Positions 35,288 through 45,358 of a DNA stretch of 64,000 nucleotides are shown one piece after another. Source of the DNA: Burkholderiales bacterium (GTDB lineage Bacteria > Pseudomonadota > Gammaproteobacteria > Burkholderiales > SG8-39); assembly GCA_017880775.1 (NCBI GenBank), contig JADGRQ010000003.1:56110-120109 (forward strand), written 5' to 3'. The position numbers and the translations under genes were made by a program. The notes under the pieces are model-generated. The model had not been told where the DNA came from. It worked only from the letters and a program-made list of their open reading frames with translations, and made no database searches. Positions within the stretch are counted from its first letter, which is position 1; each line of letters begins with the position of its first letter.

Positions 35288-36754
35288 TCACATCAGTACG
35301 ATGTCGAATTGTTCCTGCAGGTAACCGGTTTCCACCTGCATCGAGATGGGCTTGCCGATGAAATCCGACAGCTCGGCCAGCGCAGCCGACTCCTCTTCGA
35401 GGAACAGGTCGTTGACCGCCTGGCTGGCGAGCACACGCAATTCGCGCGCGTTGAACTGGCGGGCCTCGCGCAGAATCTCGCGCAGGATCTCATAGCACAC
35501 GGTGCGCGCGGTCTTCACCTCGCCGCGCCCCTCGCAGGTCGGGCAGGGCTCGCACAGCACGTGGGCGAGCGACTCGCGGGTGCGCTTGCGTGTCATCTCG
35601 ACCAGCCCGAGCTGGGTGAAGCCGCTGACCGTCAGGCGCGTGCGATCGTGCGCCAGCGCGCGCTTGAATTCCTCGAGCACCGCGTGGCGGTGCTCGTCCG
35701 TGTCCATGTCGATGAAATCCACGATGATGATGCCGCCGAGGTTGCGCAGGCGCAACTGTCGGGCGATGGTCTGCGCCGCCTCGAGGTTGGTCTTGAACAC
35801 GGTATCGTCGAAGCTGCGCGTACCGACGAATCCGCCGGTATTGACGTCGACCGTGGTCATCGCCTCGGTCTGGTCCATGATCAGGTATCCGCCCGACTTG
35901 AGTTCCACCCGGCGCGCCAGCGCCTTTTCGATCTCCTGCTCGACATTGAACAGGTCGAACAGCGGGCGCTCGCCGGTGTAATGCGCGAGGCGTCCGGCCA
36001 CGTTCGGCGTGTACTGCTCGGCGAACGCGACCAGCTTGACGTAGTTCTCGCGCGAATCGAGCAGCACGCGCTCGGTGGCGTCGGTCACACTGTCGCGCAG
36101 CACGCGCTGGGCAAGCGACAGGTCCTGGTACAGCAGCCGCGGCGGTGTGGCTCCGAGCGATGCTTCGCGGATGTCGCCCCACAGGCGGCGCAGGTAGGCG
36201 ATGTCGGCAGCCAGCTCCTCGCGCGTTGCGGCTTCGGCGAGCGTGCGCACGATGAATCCGCCCTTCTCCTCCGGCGGCACCAGCCCGCGCAGCCGCTCGC
36301 GCAGCGCGCTGCGTTCGCTCTCGTCCCCGATCCGCTGCGAGATGCCGATGTGCGGATCCTGCGGCAGGTACACCAGCAGCCGCCCGGCGATCGAAACCTG
36401 GGTGGACAGGCGCGCGCCCTTGGTGCCGATCGGGTCCTTGACCACCTGGACCAGCAGCGGCTGGCCTTCGGCGAGCAGCCTTTCGATCGGCTTGACGGGA
36501 TCGCCGCGCGCTTCGCCGTTCCTGCGGTTCTCCCAGATATCGGCGATGTGCAGGAATGCCGCGCGCTCGAGCCCGATCTCGATGAATGCCGACTGCATGC
36601 CGGGCAGGACGCGCGCTACGCGTCCCATGTAGACGTTGCCGACCAGACCGCGGCTCGCCGCGCGCTCGACCATCAGCTCCTGCACCACGCCGCTCTGCAT
36701 GGCCGCGACGCGCGTTTCGCGCGGCGTGACGTTAATGAGAATTTCTTCGCTCAT
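35288..36754 (-). CDS. rng: Ribonuclease G
   Basis: Endoribonuclease of the RNase E/G family that matures 16S rRNA 5' ends and degrades mRNAs. The 488-residue length equals E. coli RNase G. It starts MSEEILINVTPRETRVAA, with the S1 domain at about 37-125 (GNVYMGRVARVLPGMQSAFI). Catalytic aspartates lie in IIIVDFIDM, and the Zn-link CEPCPTCEGRGEV is present. ATG 36754 was chosen as the family start. It overlaps the end of maf by 23 nt, so the two are translationally linked. Confidence 0.97.
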   Translation of the reverse strand: MSEEILINVTPRETRVAAMQSGVVQELMVERAASRGLVGNVYMGRVARVLPGMQSAFIEIGLERAAFLHIADIWENRRNGEARGDPVKPIERLLAEGQPLLVQVVKDPIGTKGARLSTQVSIAGRLLVYLPQDPHIGISQRIGDESERSALRERLRGLVPPEEKGGFIVRTLAEAATREELAADIAYLRRLWGDIREASLGATPPRLLYQDLSLAQRVLRDSVTDATERVLLDSRENYVKLVAFAEQYTPNVAGRLAHYTGERPLFDLFNVEQEIEKALARRVELKSGGYLIMDQTEAMTTVDVNTGGFVGTRSFDDTVFKTNLEAAQTIARQLRLRNLGGIIIVDFIDMDTDEHRHAVLEEFKRALAHDRTRLTVSGFTQLGLVEMTRKRTRESLAHVLCEPCPTCEGRGEVKTARTVCYEILREILREARQFNARELRVLASQAVNDLFLEEESAALAELSDFIGKPISMQVETGYLQEQFDIVLM

Positions 36755-37370
36755 TTCGGGTGCCGATTCTGTCCAGCAACTGGGCCGTCTCATAGAGCGG
36801 CAGCCCCATCACGCCGGAATAGCTGCCGCGCATCTCGCGCACGAATCGCGCAGCGACCCCTTGTATCGCGTAGGCGCCGGCCTTGTCGTCGGCCTCGCCG
36901 CTGGCCAGGTAATCCCTGATCTCGTCCGCCGTGAGCGGCCGAAACTCGACTTCGCTCGCGCTTACGGCAAGCTCGGTGCGCTCGTCGAATGTTACCGCCA
37001 CCGCGGTGAGCACTTCGTGGCGGCGGCCCGAGAGTGCGCCGAGCATCGCTGCGGCTTCGCGGCGGTCGGCAGGCTTGCCGAGGATGCGGTCCTCGAGCGC
37101 CACCGTGGTGTCGGCGGCGAGCACCGGCGCGCGCGGCAGGTTGCGCCGGAGCATGCGCCGCCAGCCGGCCTCGGCCTTGGCGCGCGCAACACGGGCGACG
37201 TAGTCCCGCGGCGCCTCTCCGGCCAATGCCGCTTCGTCCAATTCGGGGTCAGCAGGCGCAAGCGCGCGGAACAGCAGCAGGTGAAAACGCACGCCGATCT
37301 GCGCGAGCAGTTCGCGCCGGCGCGGGCTGCGCGAGGCAAGGTAGATACCGCGTTCTGGACCTGTGCGCAT
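36732..37370 (-). CDS. maf: Maf family nucleoside triphosphate pyrophosphatase
   Basis: House-cleaning enzyme removing non-canonical or modified NTPs (YhdE-type members act on dTTP/UTP). The 212 residues show the family start IYLASRSPRRRELLAQIG, the central APVLAADTTVALEDRILGKP with the catalytic aspartate, and DKAGAYAIQGVAARFV. The order rlmH-maf-rng is a classical proteobacterial arrangement. The 3' end overlaps rng by 23 nt. Confidence 0.94.
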   Translation of the reverse strand: MRTGPERGIYLASRSPRRRELLAQIGVRFHLLLFRALAPADPELDEAALAGEAPRDYVARVARAKAEAGWRRMLRRNLPRAPVLAADTTVALEDRILGKPADRREAAAMLGALSGRRHEVLTAVAVTFDERTELAVSASEVEFRPLTADEIRDYLASGEADDKAGAYAIQGVAARFVREMRGSYSGVMGLPLYETAQLLDRIGTRNERRNSH

Positions 37371-37448
37371 CGCTGCCCGAGGGGGTTCGGGGGAACCGTT
37401 GTGTTCCCCTGATCCGAGGTGAGCGGCGAGTCTAGCAGAGCGCGCGCT

Positions 37449-37922
37449 TCATTCCCGGTGGTAGGGGTGGCCGGTGGCGAGGCTTGCCGCGCGATACAGC
37501 TGCTCGGCGAGCACCACGCGCGCGAGCGCATGCGGCAGCGTGAAGGACGATACTCGCAGCCGGTAGGCGCAGCGCGATTTGAGGCCGGGTTCGAGGCCGT
37601 CGGCGCCACCGATTAGAAACGCGAGAGGCGCGCTATCGGCGCGCCAGACGGCGACGCGTCCCGCGAACTGCACAGTGGTCAGGTCGCGGCCCAGTTCGTC
37701 GAGCGCGACCAGGCGCGCGCCGGCCGGCAGGCGCGCGTCGATGCGCTCGGCCTCGCGCGACAGCAGCGCGGCGGCCGGGCGGCCGCCGCTGCGCGGTTCG
37801 GCCCTGACCTCGATGAGTTCGGCGCTCCAGCCGCGCGGCATGCGACGCAGGTATTCGTCGCACGCCTGCACCGCCCAGCGGGGCAGCTTGCCGCTCACCG
37901 CAATGATGCTGATCCTGCTCAA
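37449..37922 (-). CDS. rlmH: 23S rRNA pseudouridine-1915 N3-methyltransferase
   Basis: SPOUT methyltransferase modifying helix 69 of 23S rRNA. 157 residues: SAM-binding knot motifs FLIGGADGLEPGLK and SSFTLPHALARVVLAEQLYR, and the C-terminal ATGHPYHRE that contacts the ribosome. The start is TTG 37922, which overlaps the rsfS stop as TTGA; it places LSRISIIAVSGKLP at the N-terminus and gives the usual 155-157-residue length. No ATG or GTG is available in the right place. Confidence 0.95.
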   Translation of the reverse strand: MSRISIIAVSGKLPRWAVQACDEYLRRMPRGWSAELIEVRAEPRSGGRPAAALLSREAERIDARLPAGARLVALDELGRDLTTVQFAGRVAVWRADSAPLAFLIGGADGLEPGLKSRCAYRLRVSSFTLPHALARVVLAEQLYRAASLATGHPYHRE

Positions 37923-38311
37923 GGCTTTTTCTTGGCTCGGGGAAGTTTGCGCGCGACGCGTTTGGCGGTCCTGTTTTTCAGCTTCACCTGCTTCCCGCCC
38001 CAGAGTTCCTCGAGGTTGTAATAGCTGCGCACCGTCGGGTGCATCACGTGCACCACCACGTCGCCGAGATCGACCAGCACCCATTCGCCGCCCAGGCCGC
38101 CTTCAGTGCCGCGCGCCTTGACGCCCAGTTGCCCGAGCTTGTCGGCGACATGTTCGGCAAGGGCCTTGACCTGGCGCGAAGAATCGCCGCTCGCAATGAC
38201 CACGCGGTCGAACAACGGCGAAAGCCGCTCGACGTTGAACACCACGATGTCGCGCCCCTTGACGTCTTCGAGCGCGTCGACCACGGCGCGCTGCTTCTTA
38301 CGGATTTCCAT
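37919..38311 (-). CDS. rsfS: Ribosomal silencing factor RsfS
   Basis: Binds ribosomal protein L14 and blocks subunit joining during starvation. 130 residues with the nucleotidyltransferase-like core: KGRDIVVFNVERLSPLFDRV, IASGDSSRQVKALAEHV, EGGLGGEWVLVDLGDVVVHV and MHPTVRSYYNLEELWG. The basic tail (RVARKLPRAKKKP) is longer than in enterobacteria. Its start overlaps nadD by 14 nt and its stop overlaps rlmH by 4 nt, the standard nadD-rsfS-rlmH order. Confidence 0.96.
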   Translation of the reverse strand: MEIRKKQRAVVDALEDVKGRDIVVFNVERLSPLFDRVVIASGDSSRQVKALAEHVADKLGQLGVKARGTEGGLGGEWVLVDLGDVVVHVMHPTVRSYYNLEELWGGKQVKLKNRTAKRVARKLPRAKKKP

Positions 38312-38951
38312 AGAGGCCGTTGAGGAAAATGTATTCGAGAACCGCCGGCGGCACCATGTCGCGCGGAACGTCGCCGCGCTCGATGCGCGCGCGAATCTCG
38401 GTCGAGGAGATCGCCAGCGGCTCCATCGGCACCTCGATCACTGCGCCGGCGCTGCGCGAGCGCCAGTCCGCGCCTGGCGCGCAATGGCGCCGCGCATGCT
38501 CCATGGTCAGCGCGTCGGGTACGTCCGCATCGGGCGACCAACCCGGGCGCGCGAACACCGCGAGGTGCGCGAGCGCAAACAGATCCTGCCAGCGATGCCA
38601 TGTCCCGAGCCGCGAGTATTGGTCGCCACCGATCAGCAGCACCAGCGCTCGCGCATCGCCGTGCTCGCAGCGCAACTCGAGGAGCGTGTCGACCGTGTAA
38701 GCGGCAGTGGTCTTCGCGAGCTCGCGCGGATCGATGGCAAAGCGCGCTTCGCCGGCGATCGCGAGGCGCAGCATCTCGAGGCGCGCGGCGATGCCGGCCG
38801 TTGGCGCCGCGCGGTGCGGCGGAACGCCGCTCGGCAGCCAAAGCACGCGCTCGAGCCCGAGCAGGGCGAGCGCGCCGTGCGCGATCGAGAGATGCGCGTT
38901 GTGGACCGGGTCGAACGAGCCGCCGAGGATGCCGATTGGCTCGGAATCCAT
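38298..38951 (-). CDS. nadD: Nicotinate-nucleotide adenylyltransferase
   Basis: NAD synthesis: NaMN plus ATP gives deamido-NAD. 217 residues. The nucleotidyltransferase start ILGGSFDPVHNAHLSIAHGA has HNAH in place of the more common HxGH. LVLLIGGDQYSRLGTWHRW is central, and the C-terminal ISSTEIRARI is diagnostic. It shares one base with the proA stop and overlaps rsfS. Confidence 0.95.
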   Translation of the reverse strand: MDSEPIGILGGSFDPVHNAHLSIAHGALALLGLERVLWLPSGVPPHRAAPTAGIAARLEMLRLAIAGEARFAIDPRELAKTTAAYTVDTLLELRCEHGDARALVLLIGGDQYSRLGTWHRWQDLFALAHLAVFARPGWSPDADVPDALTMEHARRHCAPGADWRSRSAGAVIEVPMEPLAISSTEIRARIERGDVPRDMVPPAVLEYIFLNGLYGNP

Positions 38952-40231
38952 CAGTTGCGCAGTTCTCCATGGCCGAGAACGACGAATTTCTGCGTGGTCA
39001 GTCCCTCCAGCCCCACCGGGCCGCGCGCGTGCAGCTTGTCGGTCGAAATGCCGATTTCCGCGCCCAGACCGTACTCATAGCCGTCGGCGAAGCGCGTCGA
39101 GGCGTTGACCAGCACGGAACTGGAATCGACTTCGCGCAGGAACCTGCGCGCGCGCGCCTCGTCCTGCGTGACGATCGCGTCGGTATGCCGCGAGCCGTAT
39201 TTTTCGATGTGCTCGATCGCGGCGTCGATGCCGCTCACCACCCGGATCGCGACGATCGGCGCCAGGTACTCGGCATGCCAGTCGTCCTCGCTCGCCGGAT
39301 TCGCACCGGCGATCAGCCGGCGCGCCGCCTCGTCGCCGCGCATTTCGACGCCCTTTGCCCGGTAGATCTCGGCGATCCGCGGCAGCACCGCTGGTGCGAT
39401 CGATTCGGCCACCAGCAGGGTCTCCATGGTGTTGCAGGTGCCATAGCGCTGCGTCTTGGCATTGTCGGCGATGCGCACCGCCATGTCCGGATCGGCCGCG
39501 TCGTCGATGTACACGTGGCATACGCCGTCGAGGTGCTTGATCATTGGAATGCGCGACTCGCGCGCCAACCGCTCGATCAGGCTTTTGCCGCCGCGCGGCA
39601 CGATGATGTCGACGTACTCGGTCATGGTGATCAATTCCCCGACGGCCGCGCGGTCGGGCGTTTGCACCATCTGCACGGCGGACTCGGGCAATCCGGCCGC
39701 GGCAAGCCCGGCCGTCACGCACGCGGCGATCGCGCGGTTGGATGCTTGGGCTTCCGAGCCGCCGCGCAGGATGCATGCGTTGCCCGATTTGACGCAAAGC
39801 CCGGCGGCATCCGCGGTCACGTCGGGGCGCGATTCGTAGATGATGCCGATCACGCCGAGAGGCACGCGCATCCTGCCGACATCGATTCCGCTCGGCTGGC
39901 GCTGCAGATCGGTGATCGCGCCGACCGGGTCCGGCAGCGCGGCGATGCTCTCCAGCCCTGTGGCCATCGCTTCGACGCCGTTTGCGTCGAGCGCCAGCCG
40001 GTCGATGAAGGCGGCGCTCTGCGCACCGGCGCGCGCCTGTTTGACATCGCGTGCGTTGGCCGCCAGCAACTCGGCGCTGCGCGCGCGGATCGCCGCAGCC
40101 ATTTCACCAAGCGCGCGGTTTTTCAGCGCGCTATCGGCGCGCGCCAGCGCACGCGCGGCCGCGCGCGCGCGGCGGCCGATGGCGTGCATGTAAGACCTCA
40201 GGTCGGTGCTTGCCTCAAGCGCTGCGTTCAT
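38951..40231 (-). CDS. proA: Glutamate-5-semialdehyde dehydrogenase (gamma-glutamyl phosphate reductase)
   Basis: Second step of proline biosynthesis, reducing gamma-glutamyl phosphate with NADPH. The 426-residue aldehyde-dehydrogenase-fold protein has the catalytic cysteine in [34 protein letters not shown] near 120, and the family C-terminus [20 protein letters not shown]. It starts inside the 3' end of holA (17-nt overlap). proC, for the last proline step, is at the opposite end of the window. Confidence 0.97.
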   Translation of the reverse strand: MNAALEASTDLRSYMHAIGRRARAAARALARADSALKNRALGEMAAAIRARSAELLAANARDVKQARAGAQSAAFIDRLALDANGVEAMATGLESIAALPDPVGAITDLQRQPSGIDVGRMRVPLGVIGIIYESRPDVTADAAGLCVKSGNACILRGGSEAQASNRAIAACVTAGLAAAGLPESAVQMVQTPDRAAVGELITMTEYVDIIVPRGGKSLIERLARESRIPMIKHLDGVCHVYIDDAADPDMAVRIADNAKTQRYGTCNTMETLLVAESIAPAVLPRIAEIYRAKGVEMRGDEAARRLIAGANPASEDDWHAEYLAPIVAIRVVSGIDAAIEHIEKYGSRHTDAIVTQDEARARRFLREVDSSSVLVNASTRFADGYEYGLGAEIGISTDKLHARGPVGLEGLTTQKFVVLGHGELRN

Positions 40232-41240
40232 GGGGCAATGATAAGCCCAGTTTCAGGAATTCATCCCACGGGTCGCCGCGCCCGCGCAACCGGTCGAGCC
40301 CCTTGATGATGCGGTCGATCGCCGCGGCGCGCACCAGCGCCGCTTCGATCGCGGCGCGCGGCAGGCGCCTGAGCGCGGCGCGCACCAGCGCTTCCTTGTT
40401 GCGCCAGACGCGATTCTCGCGGAACAGCGCATCCTGCGCGCGCCCCGCCGCGAGCCCGGCGTGGATGCGTGCCAGCGCGCGCAACTCCTCGGCAAGCTGC
40501 CACAGCACGTAGGTCGGGGCTTCGCCTTCGCTGCGCAGGCCTTCGAGCACGCGGGCGTAGCGCGCTAGGTCGCCCTGCAGCAGCGCCGCGCCGAGCTGCG
40601 CCACGTCGTAGCGCGCGACGTCGGCCACCACCTCGCGCACGGTGTCGGCATCGAGCTCGCCCGGCGGGAGCAGCAGAGCGAGTTTCTGCACTTCCTGGTG
40701 CGCGGCCAGCAGGTTGCCTTCGACGCGGTCGGCGAGCCACTCGAGCACTTCGCGCCCGGCGCGCTGGCCGCATTTCGCCAGCCGCGCGCCGATCCAGTCA
40801 GCCAGGCGCGCTCGCTCGACGGGCCAGATATCGACCACCACGCCGGCGCCGGCGAGCGCAGTGAACCAGCCCGAGGATTGCGTCGCCTTGTCCAGTCGCG
40901 GCAACGCGACCAGCGTGGTGCAGTCCGGATTGAGATTCGAGCAGTAACGGGTGATTGCGGCAGCGCCGTCGGCGCCGGGTTTGCCCGACGCAATGCGCAG
41001 CTCGACCAGCTTGCGCCCGCCAAACAGCGACAGGCTCGCACCCGCGGCACGCAGCGCGTTCCAGTCGAAATACCGCTCCGCGATCATCAGTTCGCGCTCT
41101 TCGCAGCCCTGCCGGCGCGCCGCTGCGCGCAACGCGTCGGCTGCTTCCAGAGCGAGCAGCGGCTCATCGCCGTGCACCACGTACAGCGGCGCCAGCGTCT
41201 TCGCGAGGTGTGCTTCGAGCTGCTCGCCGCGCAGGTTCAA
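40215..41240 (-). CDS. holA: DNA polymerase III delta subunit
   Basis: Clamp-loader subunit that opens the sliding clamp. 341 residues with the family start [20 protein letters not shown] and [20 protein letters not shown]. The central [18 protein letters not shown] is typical, and the C-terminal collar domain is helical and Arg-rich. It lies between lptE (3-nt gap) and proA (overlap), the conserved leuS-lptE-holA order. Confidence 0.95.
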   Translation of the reverse strand: MNLRGEQLEAHLAKTLAPLYVVHGDEPLLALEAADALRAAARRQGCEERELMIAERYFDWNALRAAGASLSLFGGRKLVELRIASGKPGADGAAAITRYCSNLNPDCTTLVALPRLDKATQSSGWFTALAGAGVVVDIWPVERARLADWIGARLAKCGQRAGREVLEWLADRVEGNLLAAHQEVQKLALLLPPGELDADTVREVVADVARYDVAQLGAALLQGDLARYARVLEGLRSEGEAPTYVLWQLAEELRALARIHAGLAAGRAQDALFRENRVWRNKEALVRAALRRLPRAAIEAALVRAAAIDRIIKGLDRLRGRGDPWDEFLKLGLSLPHERSA

Positions 41241-41243
41241 AGG

Positions 41244-41738
41244 TTATTGAACGACCGGCTTGGGCGGCGTTGCTGCCGAGATCCGGCGCAGGATCTGCTG
41301 CACCATGTCGAGTTGCATCTCGCGGAAGATCTGCGCTTCCTCGAGCTCCTTGGAGAGCACGTCGGTATCGTTGAAGCTGAAGTCGCGCGTGAGGACGATC
41401 TGCGATTCCGGAAGGAATTCGCTGCCCTTGCCGTCGTGCACGCGGAACCCGACGCGGTAGCGCAGTTGGAATTCGCGCACCCGGCCGGAGCTCGAAAGCG
41501 ACAGGATGTTTTTCTCTCTTGCGTCTACCGTGAACTGCAGGACCGCTTGCGCGAGCTTCTGATCGTCCACCACGCGCGTGCGCGTGCCGGACTGGATGTT
41601 GCGCTTCAGGTCGAGGCCTATTCCGCCGGTCGTGTTGGGGATGAACAGGGTCTCGAACGGCAGGGCGGCGGTGCCGCGCAGCTGGAAGCCGCAGCCTGCG
41701 AGCGCAGTGGCGAGCAGAAGTGCAATGACGAATCGCAT
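41244..41738 (-). CDS. lptE: LPS assembly lipoprotein LptE
   Basis: Outer-membrane lipoprotein that plugs the LptD barrel for lipopolysaccharide export. 164 residues: lipobox LATALAGC with the lipidated cysteine at residue 16, then GFQLRGTAALPFETLFI. The beta-rich body includes ILSLSSSGRVREFQLRYRVG, as in LptE/RlpB. It shares one base with the leuS stop, its usual neighbour. Confidence 0.94.
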   Translation of the reverse strand: MRFVIALLLATALAGCGFQLRGTAALPFETLFIPNTTGGIGLDLKRNIQSGTRTRVVDDQKLAQAVLQFTVDAREKNILSLSSSGRVREFQLRYRVGFRVHDGKGSEFLPESQIVLTRDFSFNDTDVLSKELEEAQIFREMQLDMVQQILRRISAATPPKPVVQ

Positions 41739-44308
41739 TAGACGACGACGTTGATTAGGCGGCCCGGCACGACGATGATCCGCTTGATTGCTTTTCCCAT
41801 CAAATATTTCTGCGCCAACTCGCTCGCCTTGAGCAGCGTTTCCAGGGCGCTCTGGTCGGCCGCCTTGGGCGCGCGCAGATTGCCGCGCGTCTTGCCGCCG
41901 ATCTGTACGACGTAGTCAATTTCCTCCTGCTCCAGTGCCGCCGGCTCGGGGTCGGGCCACTCTTTCTGCATGATATCGCTGCCGAAGCCGAGTTCGCGCC
42001 ACAGACGGTGGCAGACGTGAGGCGTGATTGGCGAGAGCAGGCGAAGCAGGATCGACAAGCCTTCCACAGCGACGGGTTCGCTCCGACCAGCGGAGAGGCG
42101 CTCCAAGGCATTCAGGATCTTCATCGCCGCTGAGGCCACGGTATTGAACTGGTGCTTCAGCAGGTCGTAGTTCGCCTGGCGGAGTACCGAATGGATTTCG
42201 AAGCGCGTGGCCTTGCGCAGTCCGGGGGCGACGGCGGGACCGGGGCGATCGAAATTCACGCAATAGTTCCACAGCCGCTTCAGGTACCGGTAGGACCCTT
42301 CCACCCCCTCGTCGGACCATTCGAGCGACTGCGTGGGTGGCGAAGCGAAAATGATGAAAAAGCGCGCGGTGTCGGCGCCGTACTTGTCGATCAGGGCCTG
42401 CGGATCGACGCCGTTGTTCCTCGACTTCGACATCGTGCCGACACCGGCATAGGCGACGTCGGCGCCGTCGCCGCGCCGACGCGCTGCGACGATTCTTCCC
42501 TTTGCATCGCGCGTCACCTCGACTTCGGCCGGGTTGACCCATTCGCGCCGGCCTTCGGGCGAATCGCGATGGTAGGTTTCGGCGAGCACCATGCCCTGGG
42601 TCAGCAGATTGGAAAACGGCTCGGAAACGCCGGGCAGCAGGCCTTCGTCGCGCATTGCGCGCGTGAAGAACCGCGAGTAGAGCAGGTGCAGGATGGCGTG
42701 CTCGATGCCGCCGATGTACTGGTCGACCGGCATCCAGTATTGCGCGCGCTGGTCGACCATCGCCCGGTCGTTGCCCGGGCAGCAGAAACGCGCGAAGTAC
42801 CACGAAGAATCGACGAAGGTGTCCATGGTATCGGTTTCGCGCTGCGCGGGCTTGCCGCACGACGGGCACGCACACTGGTAGAACGACGGCCGCTTCGCCA
42901 GCGGATTGCCGCTGCCGTCCGGAACCAGGTCTTCGGGCAGCACCACCGGCAGCTGCTCGTCGGGCACCGGGACGTCGCCGCACGCCGGACAGTGCACGAT
43001 CGGGATCGGGGTGCCCCAGTAGCGCTGGCGTGAAACGCCCCAATCGCGCAACCGCCACTGCACCTGCTTGTCGCCGAGCCCGCGCGCTTTCAGATCGGCG
43101 GCGATGACCTCGGTCGCCCGCGCGTACTCGAGGCCGTCGTATTTTCCCGAATTGATGCAGGTGCCGCACGCCGCGTACTCCGGCCGCCACGGCGGAGGCA
43201 CGTCGTCGCCCGCCGGATGGCGGATCACGCAATTGATCGGCAGGCCGTACTTGAGCGCAAAGGCGTAGTCGCGCTCATCGTGCGCCGGCACGCCCATCAC
43301 CGCGCCGTCGCCGTAGCCCATCAGCACGTAATTGCCGACCCACACCGGAACGCGCCCGCCGGAGATCGGGTGCGTGACGTGCAGGCCGGTGGCCACGCCC
43401 TTTTTTTCCTGCACCGCGATCTCCGCTTCGGTGACCCCGCCGGCGCGGCACTCCGCAATGAAAGCGGCGAGCGCGGGGTTGTCTCTCGCGGCGTGTAGTG
43501 CCAGCGGATGCTCGGGCGCCACCGCGCAGAAGGTGACGCCCATGATCGTATCGGCGCGGGTCGTGAAGACATGCAGGAGCTTGCGCTCTCCGGCAATCTC
43601 GTACGGAAAGCCGAAGCGCACGCCTTCGCTCCTGCCGATCCAGTTCTTCTGCATCAGCTTGACCTGTTCCGGCCAGCCGCTCATGCGCTCGAGTTCGGCC
43701 AGCAGTTCCTCCGCATACGCGGTGATGCGCAGGAAGTACATCGGGATTTCGCGCTTTTCCACCAGCGCACCGGTGCGCCAGCCGCGTCCGTCGATCACCT
43801 GCTCGTTGGCGAGCACCGTCTGGTCGATCGGGTCCCAGTTCACCACGCCGGTTTTCTTGTAGGCAAGGCCCTTTCTGAACAGGCGCGTGAACAGCCACTG
43901 GTTCCACTTGTAGTAGTCAGGGCGGCAGGTAGCGAGTTCGCGCTCCCAGTCGAGCGCGAAGCCGAGCGACTTCAACTGCCGCTTCATGTATGCGATGTTG
44001 TCGTAGGTCCACTTGGCCGGCGGCACCTTGTTGGCCATCGCCGCATTCTCCGCCGGCAGGCCGAACGCGTCCCACCCCATCGGCTGAAGCACGTTCTTGC
44101 CACGCATCCGGTGGTACCGGGTGAGCACGTCGCCGATCGTGTAATTGCGCACGTGCCCCATGTGCAGCTTTCCCGACGGATAGGGGAACATGGAAAGGCA
44201 GTAGTACTTTGGCCTGGACGCGTCCTCGAGCGCGCGGAACGAACCGGCGCCGTCCCAGAACCCCTGGGCTTCGCGCTCGATGCTTTGCGGATCGTAGTGG
44301 ACTTGCAT
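41738..44308 (-). CDS. leuS: Leucyl-tRNA synthetase
   Basis: Charges tRNA(Leu). 856 residues. HIGH-type motif [20 protein letters not shown] near residue 45; editing (CP1) domain with [20 protein letters not shown]; zinc-binding-like cysteines in [22 protein letters not shown]-type loop [16 protein letters not shown] 44308 was chosen ([18 protein letters not shown]), matching relatives; the frame stays open about 290 nt upstream without homology. First gene of the long operon leuS-lptE-holA-proA-nadD-rsfS-rlmH-maf-rng. Confidence 0.98.
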   Translation of the reverse strand: MQVHYDPQSIEREAQGFWDGAGSFRALEDASRPKYYCLSMFPYPSGKLHMGHVRNYTIGDVLTRYHRMRGKNVLQPMGWDAFGLPAENAAMANKVPPAKWTYDNIAYMKRQLKSLGFALDWERELATCRPDYYKWNQWLFTRLFRKGLAYKKTGVVNWDPIDQTVLANEQVIDGRGWRTGALVEKREIPMYFLRITAYAEELLAELERMSGWPEQVKLMQKNWIGRSEGVRFGFPYEIAGERKLLHVFTTRADTIMGVTFCAVAPEHPLALHAARDNPALAAFIAECRAGGVTEAEIAVQEKKGVATGLHVTHPISGGRVPVWVGNYVLMGYGDGAVMGVPAHDERDYAFALKYGLPINCVIRHPAGDDVPPPWRPEYAACGTCINSGKYDGLEYARATEVIAADLKARGLGDKQVQWRLRDWGVSRQRYWGTPIPIVHCPACGDVPVPDEQLPVVLPEDLVPDGSGNPLAKRPSFYQCACPSCGKPAQRETDTMDTFVDSSWYFARFCCPGNDRAMVDQRAQYWMPVDQYIGGIEHAILHLLYSRFFTRAMRDEGLLPGVSEPFSNLLTQGMVLAETYHRDSPEGRREWVNPAEVEVTRDAKGRIVAARRRGDGADVAYAGVGTMSKSRNNGVDPQALIDKYGADTARFFIIFASPPTQSLEWSDEGVEGSYRYLKRLWNYCVNFDRPGPAVAPGLRKATRFEIHSVLRQANYDLLKHQFNTVASAAMKILNALERLSAGRSEPVAVEGLSILLRLLSPITPHVCHRLWRELGFGSDIMQKEWPDPEPAALEQEEIDYVVQIGGKTRGNLRAPKAADQSALETLLKASELAQKYLMGKAIKRIIVVPGRLINVVV

Positions 44309-44423
44309 TGCGCGCTCGCCGGCGTGGCGTAGTTGGCAGAAACGGTGGATTATAGACAAGCGCGCATCCAGTTCCGGCGCTGCGCCGTAAAAGCAGGCGT
44401 CGGACAGATCGAGGGAGGTTGCA

Positions 44424-45293
44424 ATGAAGCGTTTGCCGATGATGGTGCTCGCTGCCGCGATTGCGCTGGGGGCGAGGATCTCGCTTGCGGCGGAGGCCGC
44501 GGTGGTCGAGGGCGTGCTGATGCCGGCCTGGGTGGAGCGCGATGCCAAGCGCGTGCCGCTTGCGCCGGGTATGGAACTGAAGGGTGGCGACGAGCTGCGC
44601 ACCGGTGCCGGCGCGCGCGTCTACGTGAAGCTCTCCGAAGGTAGCCTGGTGCAGCTGGGCGAAAACGCGTCGCTGCGGCTGCAGGATCTTGCACCGCAGC
44701 GCGGCGGCTTGTTCAAGGCGACGATGAACGTACTCGAGGGCGCCTTCCGTTTCACGACGGATGTGCTGAAGAAGGAGCGGCACCGGGAGGTCAATATCAC
44801 CATCCGGACCGTGACCGCCGGAATCCGCGGCACCGACCTGTGGGGCAAATCGACCGAGGAACGTCAGATCGTCTGCCTGATCGAGGGCCGGATTGAAGTC
44901 GGCGCGCAGGGCGAGGCGGCGGTGACGATGGACCAGCCGCTGCAGTTCTATCAACGCGTCAGGGGCCAGACGCTGCCGGTGGGCAAGGTGGCCGACGCCC
45001 AGCTCGCCGAGTGGTCGAAGGAAACCGCGATCGAAACGGGGCGTGGCGCGGCGCGGCGCGGCGGCAGATGGACAATCACGCTCGCCTCCGTCGAGACGCA
45101 GGACGCGGCGCTGGCGGTGTACGACGCCGTGCGCGAGGCCGGCTATGCGGCGACGATCCTGCCGGTGAAGGTCGGCGAGAAAACGCTCTACCATGTGCGC
45201 ATCGCGCAACTGCCGTCGAAGGCCGATGCGGAGACTCTTGCGGGGCACTTGCGCGGCAAGTACGGGATCGCCGATCCGAAGGTCTCGGGGTGA
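44424..45293 (+). CDS. Exported FecR-domain protein with C-terminal SPOR-like domain
   Basis: 289 residues, secreted: signal peptide [20 protein letters not shown] with cleavage near LAA. The FecR domain spans about 50-160 ([50 protein letters not shown]). A SPOR-like repeat fills about 210-285 ([40 protein letters not shown]). FecR domains of this soluble type sense or scaffold in the periplasm; SPOR domains bind denuded peptidoglycan glycan at division sites. No sigma factor or TonB receptor is adjacent, so it is not a classical iron-signalling FecR. It diverges from leuS. Confidence 0.85.
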   Translation: MKRLPMMVLAAAIALGARISLAAEAAVVEGVLMPAWVERDAKRVPLAPGMELKGGDELRTGAGARVYVKLSEGSLVQLGENASLRLQDLAPQRGGLFKATMNVLEGAFRFTTDVLKKERHREVNITIRTVTAGIRGTDLWGKSTEERQIVCLIEGRIEVGAQGEAAVTMDQPLQFYQRVRGQTLPVGKVADAQLAEWSKETAIETGRGAARRGGRWTITLASVETQDAALAVYDAVREAGYAATILPVKVGEKTLYHVRIAQLPSKADAETLAGHLRGKYGIADPKVSG

Positions 45294-45358
45294 GGCGGGC
45301 TGTCGTTAGGCCCCGGTAAAGTCGGTGGCGAGTTATACGCGCCTTATAATCGCTCGTC

